Shown here: piece after piece, positions 10,534 to 19,206 of the stretch
How positions within the stretch are numbered: the stretch's first letter is position 1
Layout of the letters: every line of letters starts with the position of its first letter
DNA from: an uncultured Candidatus Hydrogenedens sp.
Lineage (GTDB): Bacteria; Desulfobacterota_D; UBA1144
DNA length: 64,000 nt
NCBI GenBank assembly: GCA_902609885.1
Contig: CACLTT010000001.1
Span: forward strand, 124,001 to 188,000
Reading direction: 5' to 3'
Made by a program: the position numbers and the translations under genes
The notes under the pieces: generated by a model
Seen by the model: the letters and a program-made list of their open reading frames with translations, nothing else
Told to the model about the DNA's origin: nothing
Database searches by the model: none

Positions 10534-11549
10534 ATATCTCTGCCTATCGAATTTGCAATTATTCTTGACTTCTCTACCATTATATTAAATTTTTTTGGCT
10601 TAAGAGATTGACCACCATCACTTAAAGCAATCTCAGGCTTATCATGAACTTCAACAGCTAATCCATCAGCTCCTGCAGCTATTGCAGCATATGCAATAGG
10701 TGAAACGTACTGCCAATATCCTGTTCCATGAGCAGGATCAGCAATTATTGGGAGATGAGTTTTTTCTTTTAATACTGGAATAGCATTAATATCAAAAGTA
10801 TTTCTTGTAGCAGTTTCAAATGTTCTAATTCCTCTTTCACAAAGTGCTACTGCCATATTACCCTCGGCTAACAGATATTCAGCACACAATAAAAATTCAT
10901 TTAACGAGGTAGACATACCTCTTTTTAACAGTATCGGTTTTTTTGATTTTCCAGCTTCTTTTAGTAGGGCATAATTTTGGCAATTTCTAGCACCAATTTG
11001 TAACATATCTGCATATTTACAAATAAGATCTAAATCTTTAACATCTAAAACTTCCGTAACTATTGGCAGACCTACCTCATCACCAGCATTTTTCAATAAT
11101 TTAAGCCCTTCCTCGCCAAGACCTTGAAATGTGTATGGGGAAGTCCTTGGCTTAAAAGCACCACCTCTTAAAATTGTTGCACCACCTGATTTAACAGCTT
11201 TGGCAATTTCATTGATTTGATTTTCGTTTTCAACGGAGCATGGGCCCGCTATAAGAGTTAAATTTTTACCACCAATATTGGAATTGCCAACCTTAAATGA
11301 TGTATCTTCGTTTTTAAACTCTCTGCTTCCCAATTTATTAGGTTGCATTATAGGAACAACTGCTTCCACACCTGGCAATTGTCCCAGAAGATTCATATGC
11401 TGTTGTTTTTCTTTCTGATTACCAACAGCTCCTATGATTGTTCTTGCCTCTCCTTTTACTATTTCAGCTTTATATCCGAACTCTTTAATCGATTTCTCGA
11501 TTCTTAAGATTTCATCCTCAGAAACCGAGGGCTTTAAAACAACTATCAT
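10530..11549 (-). CDS. aroF: 3-deoxy-7-phosphoheptulonate (DAHP) synthase, type I-beta
   Basis: A 339-residue enzyme condensing PEP and erythrose 4-phosphate, the first step of the shikimate pathway. Residues 1 to about 70 form a ferredoxin-like domain (MIVVLKPSVSEDEI ... GVEAVVPI), which in related type I-beta enzymes such as that of Thermotoga mediates feedback inhibition. The TIM barrel follows, with IAGPCSVEN, RGGAFKPRTSPYTFQG, LQIGARNCQNY and DPAHGTGYW. The start has one of the best Shine-Dalgarno sequences in the window (GGAGGAATTAA before ATG). aroB is nearby at 12888, but trmB and plsC lie between. Confidence 0.95.
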   Translation of the reverse strand: MIVVLKPSVSEDEILRIEKSIKEFGYKAEIVKGEARTIIGAVGNQKEKQQHMNLLGQLPGVEAVVPIMQPNKLGSREFKNEDTSFKVGNSNIGGKNLTLIAGPCSVENENQINEIAKAVKSGGATILRGGAFKPRTSPYTFQGLGEEGLKLLKNAGDEVGLPIVTEVLDVKDLDLICKYADMLQIGARNCQNYALLKEAGKSKKPILLKRGMSTSLNEFLLCAEYLLAEGNMAVALCERGIRTFETATRNTFDINAIPVLKEKTHLPIIADPAHGTGYWQYVSPIAYAAIAAGADGLAVEVHDKPEIALSDGGQSLKPKKFNIMVEKSRIIANSIGRDI

Positions 11550-11643
11550 TTAATTCCTCCAAATGTTATCTATAGTATTTTATTGAAAAAAAGTTCTATA
11601 TCAAATAAATTGAAATAAATTTCAATTAAATTAAGCTTCTCCA

Positions 11644-12339
11644 ATGATATTATCATATGCAAAATGGGCATTAATTGCTATATTGACCGCATTCTTTGCG
11701 CTTTTGACTATATTAATCTCTTTAATATCCCCTAAATTTGCTGCTCTGACTACAGTAAAAATTTGGGGAAAGCTAATATTAATTATCTCGGGAGTCAGTC
11801 TCAAGATTGATGGACTAAAAAATATTGAAAATAAGCCAACTATAGTTATGTATAACCACAAGAGTTATTATGATATATTTTCATTTGCTTCCTTTATGAA
11901 TTATGATTGGAGAGCAATGATGAAGAAAGAATTACTCGATGTGCCTTTTTTTGGAACCGCAGTGAAAATTATGGATCATTATTTTGTTTCAAGAGATGGA
12001 TCATTCTCAGATAGAAGAGAAGTTGTTAAAATTATAAAAAAAATTAAAAAGGGAAAAATTATTTTTATAGCCCCTGAAGGAACTAGGAATCCTGAAAAGG
12101 GTCTATTGGATTTTAAAGACGGCGGTTTTTATATTTCTTTAAAGACAAAAGTGAATATTGTTCCAATGATTATAAAAAATGCTGATGAAATTACAAAGAA
12201 AGGAAGTTGGAAAATTAATCCAGGACGAATTGAAATAAAAATTTTACCAGAAATAAATGTTATTGAATATCAGAAATCTAAAGATCCAGTAAATAAATTG
12301 AAAAATGATATAAAAGAGATATTTAATTCTTATTTATAA
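11644..12339 (+). CDS. plsC: 1-acyl-sn-glycerol-3-phosphate acyltransferase
   Basis: A 231-residue LPLAT-family acyltransferase making phosphatidic acid at the inner membrane. An N-terminal hydrophobic segment (about residues 8-30) anchors it. The catalytic H-x4-D motif is H72 to D77 (NHKSYYD), and the glycerophosphate-binding motif is APEGTRNPEKG, followed by the FKDGGFYISLKTKVNIVPMI block. It is divergent from aroF across about 94 bases, and its 3' end overlaps the convergent trmB by 17 bases. Confidence 0.92.
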   Translation: MILSYAKWALIAILTAFFALLTILISLISPKFAALTTVKIWGKLILIISGVSLKIDGLKNIENKPTIVMYNHKSYYDIFSFASFMNYDWRAMMKKELLDVPFFGTAVKIMDHYFVSRDGSFSDRREVVKIIKKIKKGKIIFIAPEGTRNPEKGLLDFKDGGFYISLKTKVNIVPMIIKNADEITKKGSWKINPGRIEIKILPEINVIEYQKSKDPVNKLKNDIKEIFNSYL

Positions 12340-12913
12340 CAATCGCATAAATCTTTTTATTAATTTTATTATAATTTTCTTGAAATTTACTGAGAGGAAG
12401 TTTACAGTCTTTATTTTTTTTCCAAACTTTGAATTTTGAATTATTAATTTCTTTTTTTATAAAATTTAAATAATCCTGAGAATCAGTTTTAATTATTACT
12501 TGTCCTTTTCTTTTCAATAATTTATATAATTTGTTTAGTAGATCAGATTTTATGATTCTTTTTGTGATATGTTTGTCTTTTGGCCATGGGTCGGGATTAT
12601 TAATAAATATTTTTTTTATATTCTTTGAAATTAAAACAGTACCTAGCAAGTTACTAATATCACCATGAATAAATTTAATATTTTTAAGTCCAAAGTTATC
12701 AACTCTTTTCAGGCTTTTTAATATTCGACCATATTTAATTTCTATTCCAATAAAAAAATCTTTTGGATTTTCCTTTGCTAATTTACTTATAAATTCTCCT
12801 TCACCAGATCCAATATCAAGGCTAATATTTTTCAAATCGTTAATTTCCATAACTTCATCTATTATTGAAATATCAAAAAGATTCCTGCTATATTTCTTTA
12901 TTCTTAAATTCAT
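12323..12913 (-). CDS. trmB: tRNA (guanine-N7-)-methyltransferase
   Basis: A 196-residue SAM-dependent enzyme modifying G46 in the tRNA variable loop. SAM motif I reads LDIGSGEGEF, and the family hallmark NPDPWPKDKH is present, with the C-terminal LSKFQENY corresponding to the usual T-K/Y-FE stretch. Its start overlaps the aroB 3' end by 26 bases, suggesting coupling within the minus-strand operon. It overlaps plsC tail to tail. Confidence 0.93.
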   Translation of the reverse strand: MNLRIKKYSRNLFDISIIDEVMEINDLKNISLDIGSGEGEFISKLAKENPKDFFIGIEIKYGRILKSLKRVDNFGLKNIKFIHGDISNLLGTVLISKNIKKIFINNPDPWPKDKHITKRIIKSDLLNKLYKLLKRKGQVIIKTDSQDYLNFIKKEINNSKFKVWKKNKDCKLPLSKFQENYNKINKKIYAIVINKN

Positions 12914-13979
12914 TTAAATACTTAATCATAATTTTTTTAATTAAATTTCTTTTGATTTCAATTTTATGCTTATTTTTTATCTTCATCATTGATCCTATTT
13001 TTGTTGGTAATGAAAATGTTATCAGCGAATTTTTATTTTTTTTATCCATCTCCATCGAATCTAATAGATTATCTATATCATCTTTATTAAAGCTTACTTT
13101 TCTCAATTCAAATTTATCTAATAATTTTAATATCCTCTTAAAATCTTTTGTGCTCAATTTATAAAAATTATGCGCTATTAATGATTCAATTGCCATTCCA
13201 GTCCCTATACAATCTCCATGTGAAAACTTGTATAAGTAATTTTTTTCTATAGCATGACCAATAGTATGCCCAAAATTTAAGATACTTCTTAAATCATTTT
13301 CTTTAAAATCTTTCTCGACTGTATCAATTTTAATTTTTATACATTTTTTAATAATTTTATCAATATTATTTTTTTCATTCTTCATAAAAAATTTATTTGA
13401 TTTTTCAAGAATATTGAAAATCTCCTCATTTTTAATTACTCCATACTTGATAATTTCGCTTAAACCTTGACGTATTTCTTTTGATGATAAAGTACGAATA
13501 AACTCAGAGTTAATTAATATTTCTCTAGGATTGTAGAATGAACCAATTAAATTTTTTCCATTTTTAGAATTAATTCCAGTTTTACCTCCAATAGAACTAT
13601 CAACTATGGCTATTAGCGATGTTGGAATATGCACAAGATCTATACCTCTTAATATAGTGGCAGCTACATACCCTGATAGATCACCAACTACACCTCCTCC
13701 AAAGCCTATTATTAAAGAGTTTCTATTGAATTTTTTTTCTAATAATTTTTCATCTAAACTATTTTTAACAGTAAATGATTTAGATTTTTCACCAGGCTTT
13801 ATTTTTAAGATATCTAATCCTCTAACATTTATTTTTTCTTTATAAATTTTGTAAACATTTTCATCAGTTATTAATGCAACTTTATAATATTTTTTTGTTA
13901 AATCATTAAGATATTTTTTAAGATTCATATTAAAATAAATCTTATATGATTGATCGTTTGCAGTATTTTTTATTATCAT
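12888..13979 (-). CDS. aroB: 3-dehydroquinate synthase
   Basis: A 363-residue NAD- and metal-dependent enzyme, second step of the shikimate pathway. The NAD-binding signature GGGVVGDLSGYVAATILRG, the IPTSLIAIVDSSIGGKTGIN block and the metal ligands in the GLSEIIKYG and FGHTIGHAIE regions are visible. It starts directly after the apt stop (13980) and overlaps trmB at its 3' end, within the operon running from surE towards trmB. Confidence 0.96.
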   Translation of the reverse strand: MIIKNTANDQSYKIYFNMNLKKYLNDLTKKYYKVALITDENVYKIYKEKINVRGLDILKIKPGEKSKSFTVKNSLDEKLLEKKFNRNSLIIGFGGGVVGDLSGYVAATILRGIDLVHIPTSLIAIVDSSIGGKTGINSKNGKNLIGSFYNPREILINSEFIRTLSSKEIRQGLSEIIKYGVIKNEEIFNILEKSNKFFMKNEKNNIDKIIKKCIKIKIDTVEKDFKENDLRSILNFGHTIGHAIEKNYLYKFSHGDCIGTGMAIESLIAHNFYKLSTKDFKRILKLLDKFELRKVSFNKDDIDNLLDSMEMDKKNKNSLITFSLPTKIGSMMKIKNKHKIEIKRNLIKKIMIKYLNEFKNKEI

Positions 13980-14489
13980 CTAATATTGGATTAAAGAATG
14001 TATGTTATTACATTCAATATTTGTTCTCCCAGCTAAATTTAATAATTCAATAACAAATGAAACTGATTTAATCTCACTATCAAAATTCTTGGTTAAAGTT
14101 TCCAATGCAGATATAGTCCCACCTGTTGCAAGAAGATCATCTATGATGGCAACCTTCGAACCAGGTTTTAGAGAGTCAATATGCATTTGAAAGCAATCTG
14201 AACCATATTCTAATTCATATTTAACCTCAAAAGTCTTGTATGGTAGTTTGCCTTTCTTTCTAGCCAAAATGAGCTCTTTATCTAAATTAAAACAGACTGC
14301 AGACGCAAAAATAAAACCTCTTGATTCAGGCGCAATTATCGAATCCACGTTATCAGGAATAGTTTTTGAAATTTCATTGACAACAAATTTGAAAGCGCTT
14401 GAATTTTTTAGTATAGGTGTAATATCTCTATAAAGGATCCCTTTTTTAGGAAAATCAGGAACAGATCTTACATAATTTTTTAATTCCAT
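13980..14489 (-). CDS. apt: Adenine phosphoribosyltransferase
   Basis: A 169-residue salvage enzyme converting adenine and PRPP to AMP. The PRPP loop VAIIDDLLATGGT and the APRT-typical start VRSVPDFPKKGILYRDITPIL are intact, as is the APESRGFIFASAV segment. Its start lies inside the 3' end of the upstream YqaA-type membrane gene (10-base overlap), and aroB begins immediately after its stop. Confidence 0.96.
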   Translation of the reverse strand: MELKNYVRSVPDFPKKGILYRDITPILKNSSAFKFVVNEISKTIPDNVDSIIAPESRGFIFASAVCFNLDKELILARKKGKLPYKTFEVKYELEYGSDCFQMHIDSLKPGSKVAIIDDLLATGGTISALETLTKNFDSEIKSVSFVIELLNLAGRTNIECNNIHSLIQY

Positions 14490-15052
14490 TTGTAATATAA
14501 ATATATAATTAAAAAACCTATTAGGCTAATCATTAGAATATTAAATTTTTTACTTTTTGTAATTTCTTCAAATCTATCACCATATTTATATCCTAAATAA
14601 GAAAAAATAAAAAACCTGGACCCTCTTCCAATAATAGAGCCTAAAAGAAAATCCATGAAATTAACATTCATGACACCTGCAGATATACAAAAAATCTTAA
14701 ATGGTAATGGTGTGAATGCTGAGGTAAGCATCATAGTGAAAGTTTGATCATTGATTTTTAGTTTGAGTTTTTCAATATTTTCTAAATTATTGGTTATGAA
14801 TTTAAAATTAGTTTCTTTTGATATGTTAACTATCTGTTCTCCTAAATAATAAGCTATACAGCCACCAACTACTGAAAAAATTGTACACAGGAAAAAAGGA
14901 TAAAATATCTTCTTAAATTTTTTACCTATACATATGAGTGCTAGAAATGGATCTGGGGGAATAATAAAAAATATTGATTCCGTAAAGGATATAATACACA
15001 TAGCATATATACCTTTCGTACTTTTAAAATATTTAATAAGTCGACTTTTCAT
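14480..15052 (-). CDS. YqaA/DedA-type (VTT domain) membrane protein
   Basis: A 190-residue protein with about five hydrophobic segments. The FTESIFFIIPPDPFLALICIG stretch near residue 25 and the FTPLPFKIFCISAGV segment near 112 resemble the YqaA branch of the DedA/VTT family, thought to be envelope lipid scramblases or transporters. The substrate cannot be told from the sequence. It overlaps surE upstream by 4 bases and apt downstream by 10, so it is co-transcribed with them. Confidence 0.78.
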   Translation of the reverse strand: MKSRLIKYFKSTKGIYAMCIISFTESIFFIIPPDPFLALICIGKKFKKIFYPFFLCTIFSVVGGCIAYYLGEQIVNISKETNFKFITNNLENIEKLKLKINDQTFTMMLTSAFTPLPFKIFCISAGVMNVNFMDFLLGSIIGRGSRFFIFSYLGYKYGDRFEEITKSKKFNILMISLIGFLIIYLYYKWN

Positions 15053-15786
15053 AGTTTTTTTAAATTTAGTCTAGGAAATTCAAGGTCTGTATAATTCGTT
15101 TTAAGAGGAGTAACTGAGACAAAACCTGACTTAATTGCATCAATATCACTTCCCGCAATTGATTTATAGCTTAAGTCATTTCCTCCAATCCAATGGTATT
15201 CGTAACCTCTTGGATCTTTTTTTGTTATTATTTTATGTCCATAAGTTCGCGAACCCTGACATGTAAACTTTATTCCTTTGATCTCACTTTCATCTAAGTT
15301 AGGAAAATTAAAATTCAAAAAAAATTTCTCAATTTTTGCATTTATTATTTGATTAAATATTTTAGAAAATAGATTCGCAGTTGATTCAAACTTGGGATTT
15401 TTTTTATTAACAATTGAAACCGCGATTGAATTTATCCCATGAAGATACCCTTCTCTTGCTGCGCCAACAGTCCCAGAATAATTTATATCATCACCAACAT
15501 TTGCACCATCATTAATTCCAGAAATGACAATATCAAATTTTTTATTAATCTTTTTACTGTTAATTGCAAAATTTACACAATCAGCTGGTAAACCACTTAT
15601 AGAGTAAGTACTAGCTGATATTTTTTTACATCTTAATGGCTTTCCTAAACTTATGGAATGACTAGTTGTACTTTGATTATTCTCTGGTGCTACTATGGTT
15701 ACATCTCCATATTTAGAAATGTATTCTTCTAGAACTTTAATTCCTTGAGCTCTATAGCCATCATCATTTGTTAATAAAATATTCAT
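15049..15786 (-). CDS. surE: 5'/3'-nucleotidase SurE
   Basis: A 245-residue metal-dependent phosphatase acting on nucleoside monophosphates. The metal-binding LTNDDG is at the N-terminus, with APENNQS and SGINDGANVGDDINYSGTVG further on, all hallmarks of the family. The ATG is only 7 bases beyond the 3' end of the tRNA-Pro gene on the same strand, so surE is probably released from the same precursor transcript. No Shine-Dalgarno is seen in that tiny gap. Confidence 0.95.
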   Translation of the reverse strand: MNILLTNDDGYRAQGIKVLEEYISKYGDVTIVAPENNQSTTSHSISLGKPLRCKKISASTYSISGLPADCVNFAINSKKINKKFDIVISGINDGANVGDDINYSGTVGAAREGYLHGINSIAVSIVNKKNPKFESTANLFSKIFNQIINAKIEKFFLNFNFPNLDESEIKGIKFTCQGSRTYGHKIITKKDPRGYEYHWIGGNDLSYKSIAGSDIDAIKSGFVSVTPLKTNYTDLEFPRLNLKKL

Positions 15787-15793
15787 AATTTCA

Positions 15794-15866
15794 TCGGGGT
15801 GATTGGACTTGAACCAACGACCCCTGGTCCCCCAGACCAGTGCGCTACCGACTGCGCCACACCCCG
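15794..15866 (-). tRNA. tRNA-Pro (anticodon GGG)
   Basis: The minus strand folds as a full cloverleaf: acceptor CGGGGTG pairs with CACCCCG and the discriminator is A. The anticodon stem is CTGGT/ACCAG with loop CTGGGGG (anticodon GGG), and the T-arm has GTTGG-TTCAAGT-CCAAT. CCA is not encoded. It sits 3 bases after the MerR-like gene and 7 bases before surE, all on the minus strand, so it is processed from a mixed mRNA-tRNA transcript. Confidence 0.95.
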
Positions 15867-15869
15867 TAA

Positions 15870-16211
15870 TTATGGAGTATCTATCAATTTTTCTATTTTA
15901 AACTTTATAAGTTTTAACTTATCCAGAATCTCTATTTGCCTATTTATTTTACCTGCCAATTTTTGATCTATATTATTATAATTAGAGTTTATTTTTGAAA
16001 CATTTTTGAATTTATTTAAATTCATAATTATTTCAATTGCATTGTAATGATATAACTTATGAGTATATCCTTCTGTGCTTCTTAATTGATCTTTTAAGCT
16101 TGCATAATTATTAGTCCAATATCTTATTTTAGAAGAAGGAATACCAGTGATTTTTTCTAATTCACCAATTTTATAATAATATTTTTCTTTATTATTTGTA
16201 GTTACAATCAT
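15870..16211 (-). CDS. MerR-family transcriptional regulator (short)
   Basis: A 113-residue protein with an N-terminal winged helix: YKIGELEKITGIPSSKIRYW is the MerR helix-turn-helix, and EGYTHKLYHYNAIEIIMNL corresponds to the wing plus following helix. The C-terminal 40 residues are a charged, probably coiled helix without cysteines, so no metal-sensing pocket is apparent. MerR-like genes beside tRNA-Pro and surE are known from several proteobacteria, which suggests a conserved but uncharacterised role. Confidence 0.75.
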   Translation of the reverse strand: MIVTTNNKEKYYYKIGELEKITGIPSSKIRYWTNNYASLKDQLRSTEGYTHKLYHYNAIEIIMNLNKFKNVSKINSNYNNIDQKLAGKINRQIEILDKLKLIKFKIEKLIDTP

Positions 16212-16235
16212 AGAATCAAAATAAGATATTAATTT

Positions 16236-16862
16236 TTATGTGTCAATTAAATTTATATTAAAGCTTTTTCTATGGAAAAGAGATTTACCAAATCTTCTTA
16301 TGCTTTTAATATGCTCCTCAGTCCCATAGCCTACATTATTAACGAGTTTATAATATGGATAAAATCTATCATATTTTTTAATAATGAAATCTCTAATAAA
16401 TTTTGCAATAATAGAGGATAACCCTATTACTTTACATTTATCGTCCCCATGTATAACTGTTTCTTGGTAAAAACCTACATCTAACATTTTATCTTTTCCA
16501 TCTACTAAAGCAGCATCAATTTTTATTCCAATATTTTCAATTGAATTTTTCATAGCAAGTAGAGTTGCATTTTTAATATTTATTAAATCTATATCTCGGT
16601 TATTTACAAAGCCAAGGCCGAATTTACAATTTTTATTAATCATATCCTCTATAATATTATTCCTTTTTTTTTCCGATAATTTTTTTGAATCTTTAATTTT
16701 ACTTAAATCCAAAGACATAAAATTATCATCCAAAAGAACTGAGCAGGCTACTATTGGACCAAATAAAGCTCCTCTTCCAACCTCATCAACTCCAACAACA
16801 TAGTTAAATCTATTCCTATATTGCTTTTCGATTAAAGAAAGAGAATTATTTATTTTTTTAAT
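16236..16862 (-). CDS. rnhB: Ribonuclease HII, apparently with a non-ATG/GTG/TTG start
   Basis: This enzyme removes RNA from RNA-DNA hybrids and single ribonucleotides from DNA. The catalytic GVDEVGRG motif, the KDSKKLSEKKR segment, VDGKD and the C-terminal GYGTEEH ... FHRKSF block are all in one frame. No ATG, GTG or TTG exists between the in-frame stop upstream and the GVDEVGRG motif. The first canonical start (TTG at 16733) would delete the active-site aspartate. The best candidate is ATT at 16860-16862, preceded by an AAAGGAAA ribosome-binding site, giving 208 residues, a normal length. ATA at 16851-16853 is an alternative. The gene overlaps the dapA 3' end. Confidence 0.85.
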   Translation of the reverse strand: MKKINNSLSLIEKQYRNRFNYVVGVDEVGRGALFGPIVACSVLLDDNFMSLDLSKIKDSKKLSEKKRNNIIEDMINKNCKFGLGFVNNRDIDLINIKNATLLAMKNSIENIGIKIDAALVDGKDKMLDVGFYQETVIHGDDKCKVIGLSSIIAKFIRDFIIKKYDRFYPYYKLVNNVGYGTEEHIKSIRRFGKSLFHRKSFNINLIDT

Positions 16863-17731
16863 TTTGTAATTTCCTTTACTAATTTATCAGAAAACTTTTT
16901 AGATAATTTAACTAATGGCGACCTAATCTCATTACTACAAAGCTTTAAATGATTCATGGCAAACTTTATTGGAATAGGGTTTGTTTCAAGAAATAAAAAT
17001 TCATTAATACGTTTCAACTTATTATTTATTTTTTCGCTTTTTTTAATTTCCCCAGAAATAAAATTATTATAAATATCAGAACACTCTTTAGGTAAAAGAT
17101 TTGAAGTTACCGAAATGAAACCTTTTCCACCTTGTTTTAATATGGAGAAATTTAATGAGTCTTCTCCTGATAGTACTATAAATTTCTTTGGACAGTTTTT
17201 GATTATATCTTTCACTTTTTTAATAGAACCAGAGGCTTCTTTGATTCCAATAATATTTCTATTTTTTTTCACTAATTCTATAATGGTTTTAATATCTAGA
17301 TCTACAACAGACCTGCCGGGTATGTTGTATAAAATGATTGGAAGCTTAGTTTTTAAAGCTATTTGGCTAAAGTGATTAAATAAACCTCTTTGTGTTGGTT
17401 TGTTATAATAAGGAACAACTTGAAGACTAGCATTAGCTCCCGCTTTTTCGGCAGCTTTGGTTAGCCGGATGGCCTCTAAGGTTGAATTTGAGCCGGTTCC
17501 AGCGATTACAGGAACTCTTCCATTCGCCTCTCTAACAGTAATTTCAATAACTTTATCATGTTCCTTGTGACTTAATGTAGGAGATTCTCCAGTTGTTCCA
17601 CAGGGTACTAATCCATGAATACCGCTTTCAATTTGTCTTCTAATTAATTTTTTAAAAGTAATTTTATCAAGATTACCTTTTTTATCAAAGGGAGTTACTA
17701 ATGCAGTGATACATCCATGAATATAATTCAT
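16850..17731 (-). CDS. dapA: 4-hydroxy-tetrahydrodipicolinate synthase
   Basis: A 293-residue TIM-barrel aldolase condensing pyruvate with aspartate semialdehyde in lysine and diaminopimelate synthesis. The start NYIHGCITALVTPF, the GTTGESPTLSHKEH loop, VVPYYNKPTQ with the proton-relay Tyr, ILYNIPGRS, and the Schiff-base Lys in IGIKEASG are visible. The ATG at 17731 is preferred over an upstream TTG because it matches the usual N-terminus. It follows asd, which supplies its substrate. Confidence 0.97.
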   Translation of the reverse strand: MNYIHGCITALVTPFDKKGNLDKITFKKLIRRQIESGIHGLVPCGTTGESPTLSHKEHDKVIEITVREANGRVPVIAGTGSNSTLEAIRLTKAAEKAGANASLQVVPYYNKPTQRGLFNHFSQIALKTKLPIILYNIPGRSVVDLDIKTIIELVKKNRNIIGIKEASGSIKKVKDIIKNCPKKFIVLSGEDSLNFSILKQGGKGFISVTSNLLPKECSDIYNNFISGEIKKSEKINNKLKRINEFLFLETNPIPIKFAMNHLKLCSNEIRSPLVKLSKKFSDKLVKEITKLKK

Positions 17732-17749
17732 AACTATATAATACAATAC

Positions 17750-18748
17750 TTATTTTCTTACTAAAAGCTCGGCAATTTGAATAGCATTAAGTGCTGCCCC
17801 TTTTCTTATTTGATCACCAACAATCCAAGCCGATACACAATTACCCTTAGAATAGTCTTTCCTTATCCTGCCAATTATACAATTATCTCTATTACTTGAA
17901 TCAATTGGTGTGGGAAATTGATTTTTTTTTGGATTATCAATCAGATCAATACCTGGGAACTTAATTATTTCCTTTTTAATTTTATTAATTTCTATATTTC
18001 CTTTGAATTCGATATTTAAACTTATACTGTGAGATCTAAGAACAGGAACCCTTACGGTGGTGGCGCTTAATAGAATATTTTTATCGTTTAGTATTTTTCT
18101 TGATTCATTATTAAATTTCATTTCTTCCTCGGTATAACCATTTAAATTGAAAGATCCAATTTTAGGTATGACATTAAAAGTTATATTTTTATCGAAAACT
18201 TTATTTAAACTTTTTTTATTATTAAAAAATCTCTTTGTATTTTCAAGGAGTTCATTCATACCGTTATTTCCGGCACCAGAAACTGATTGGAAACTTGTTG
18301 CTACAACTCTTTTGATTTTTTGAAGATTCAGCAGTGGCTTGATACCCATTAATGAAATTATAGTTGTGCAATTTGGATTAGCTATAATTCTACTATTAGA
18401 GCTCATTAGAGCATCTGGATTAATTTCAGGAATTATTAAGGGAATATTCTTATTAAGTCTGAAAGCTGAGCTATTATCTATAACGTATGAGCCATTATTT
18501 GAAGCAATTTTTGCAAATTTTTTGCTCACTGTTGAACCAGCTACAAAAAAAACTAAATCTAGGCCTTCTAAATTTTTTTTATTTAATCGTATTATTTTAT
18601 ATACCTTACTTTTAAATTTAATTTTTTTTCCTATAGATTTATTAGATGCAAAAAGTCTGATTTCAGAAAAAGAAAATCTTCTTTCTTTCACCAAATTAAG
18701 AAGTTCATGCCCAACAGCCCCAGTTATACCAACTATTCCAATTTTCAT
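17750..18748 (-). CDS. asd: Aspartate-semialdehyde dehydrogenase
   Basis: A 332-residue NADP enzyme reducing aspartyl phosphate. The Rossmann start is GIVGITGAVGHELL, the catalytic cysteine lies in IANPNCTTI, and the ATSFQSVSGAGNNGM segment is typical of the bacterial ASADH family. Length is normal. Its ATG overlaps the stop of the upstream RpiB-like gene by 4 bases, and dapA follows 18 bases downstream, forming a lysine/DAP unit. Confidence 0.96.
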   Translation of the reverse strand: MKIGIVGITGAVGHELLNLVKERRFSFSEIRLFASNKSIGKKIKFKSKVYKIIRLNKKNLEGLDLVFFVAGSTVSKKFAKIASNNGSYVIDNSSAFRLNKNIPLIIPEINPDALMSSNSRIIANPNCTTIISLMGIKPLLNLQKIKRVVATSFQSVSGAGNNGMNELLENTKRFFNNKKSLNKVFDKNITFNVIPKIGSFNLNGYTEEEMKFNNESRKILNDKNILLSATTVRVPVLRSHSISLNIEFKGNIEINKIKKEIIKFPGIDLIDNPKKNQFPTPIDSSNRDNCIIGRIRKDYSKGNCVSAWIVGDQIRKGAALNAIQIAELLVRK

Positions 18749-19185
18749 TCTAAATCATCAATTCCTCTAATATTCTCAAGTTCTTCTATATCTACTTCAG
18801 TATTAATCCAGCTCAAAATAATATTCTCAATTTTTTCTCTATCAACAGACATCAATCCCATTGTCAGTATATTCGAATCATTCCATTTTTTTGCACATAT
18901 GGCAATTTCTTCATTATTACATAAGGTAGCCCTAATACCTTTGAATCTATTAGCAACAATTGTAACCCCCGTACCCGTATAACAAAAAATAATTCCGAGG
19001 TTAGCTCTTTTGTTTTGAACATCTAAGGCAATTTTTTTTGAAATTTCAACCCATGAATAATTATCATTATTAAGTCCTCCATAAAGATTAACTTTATAAT
19101 GTTTTGAAATTAAAAAATTATTCACTCTTGAAACAATTTCATCATTACTATCTGCGCCTAAGGATATAGTTAATTTCTTTTTCAT
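18745..19185 (-). CDS. RpiB/LacA/LacB-family sugar-phosphate isomerase, divergent
   Basis: A 146-residue member of the RpiB fold family, whose enzymes interconvert ribose 5-phosphate and ribulose 5-phosphate or related sugars. The GIIFCYTGTGVTIVANRFKGIRATLC block aligns with the ICGTGIGMSIAANK motif of the family and keeps its cysteine. The N-terminal SDHAG-type motif is changed to GADSND, and the usual CHD after the RAxL stretch is CNN, so two family histidines are replaced. Either it is a divergent RpiB or its substrate has changed. It overlaps asd by 4 bases. Confidence 0.7.
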   Translation of the reverse strand: MKKKLTISLGADSNDEIVSRVNNFLISKHYKVNLYGGLNNDNYSWVEISKKIALDVQNKRANLGIIFCYTGTGVTIVANRFKGIRATLCNNEEIAICAKKWNDSNILTMGLMSVDREKIENIILSWINTEVDIEELENIRGIDDLE

Positions 19186-19206
19186 AATTATATTATCATA
19201 TGATAA

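Noticed and set aside
16236..16733. rnhB starting at TTG 16733
   Set aside because: This would remove the GVDEVGRG active site, which is present in the same frame upstream.
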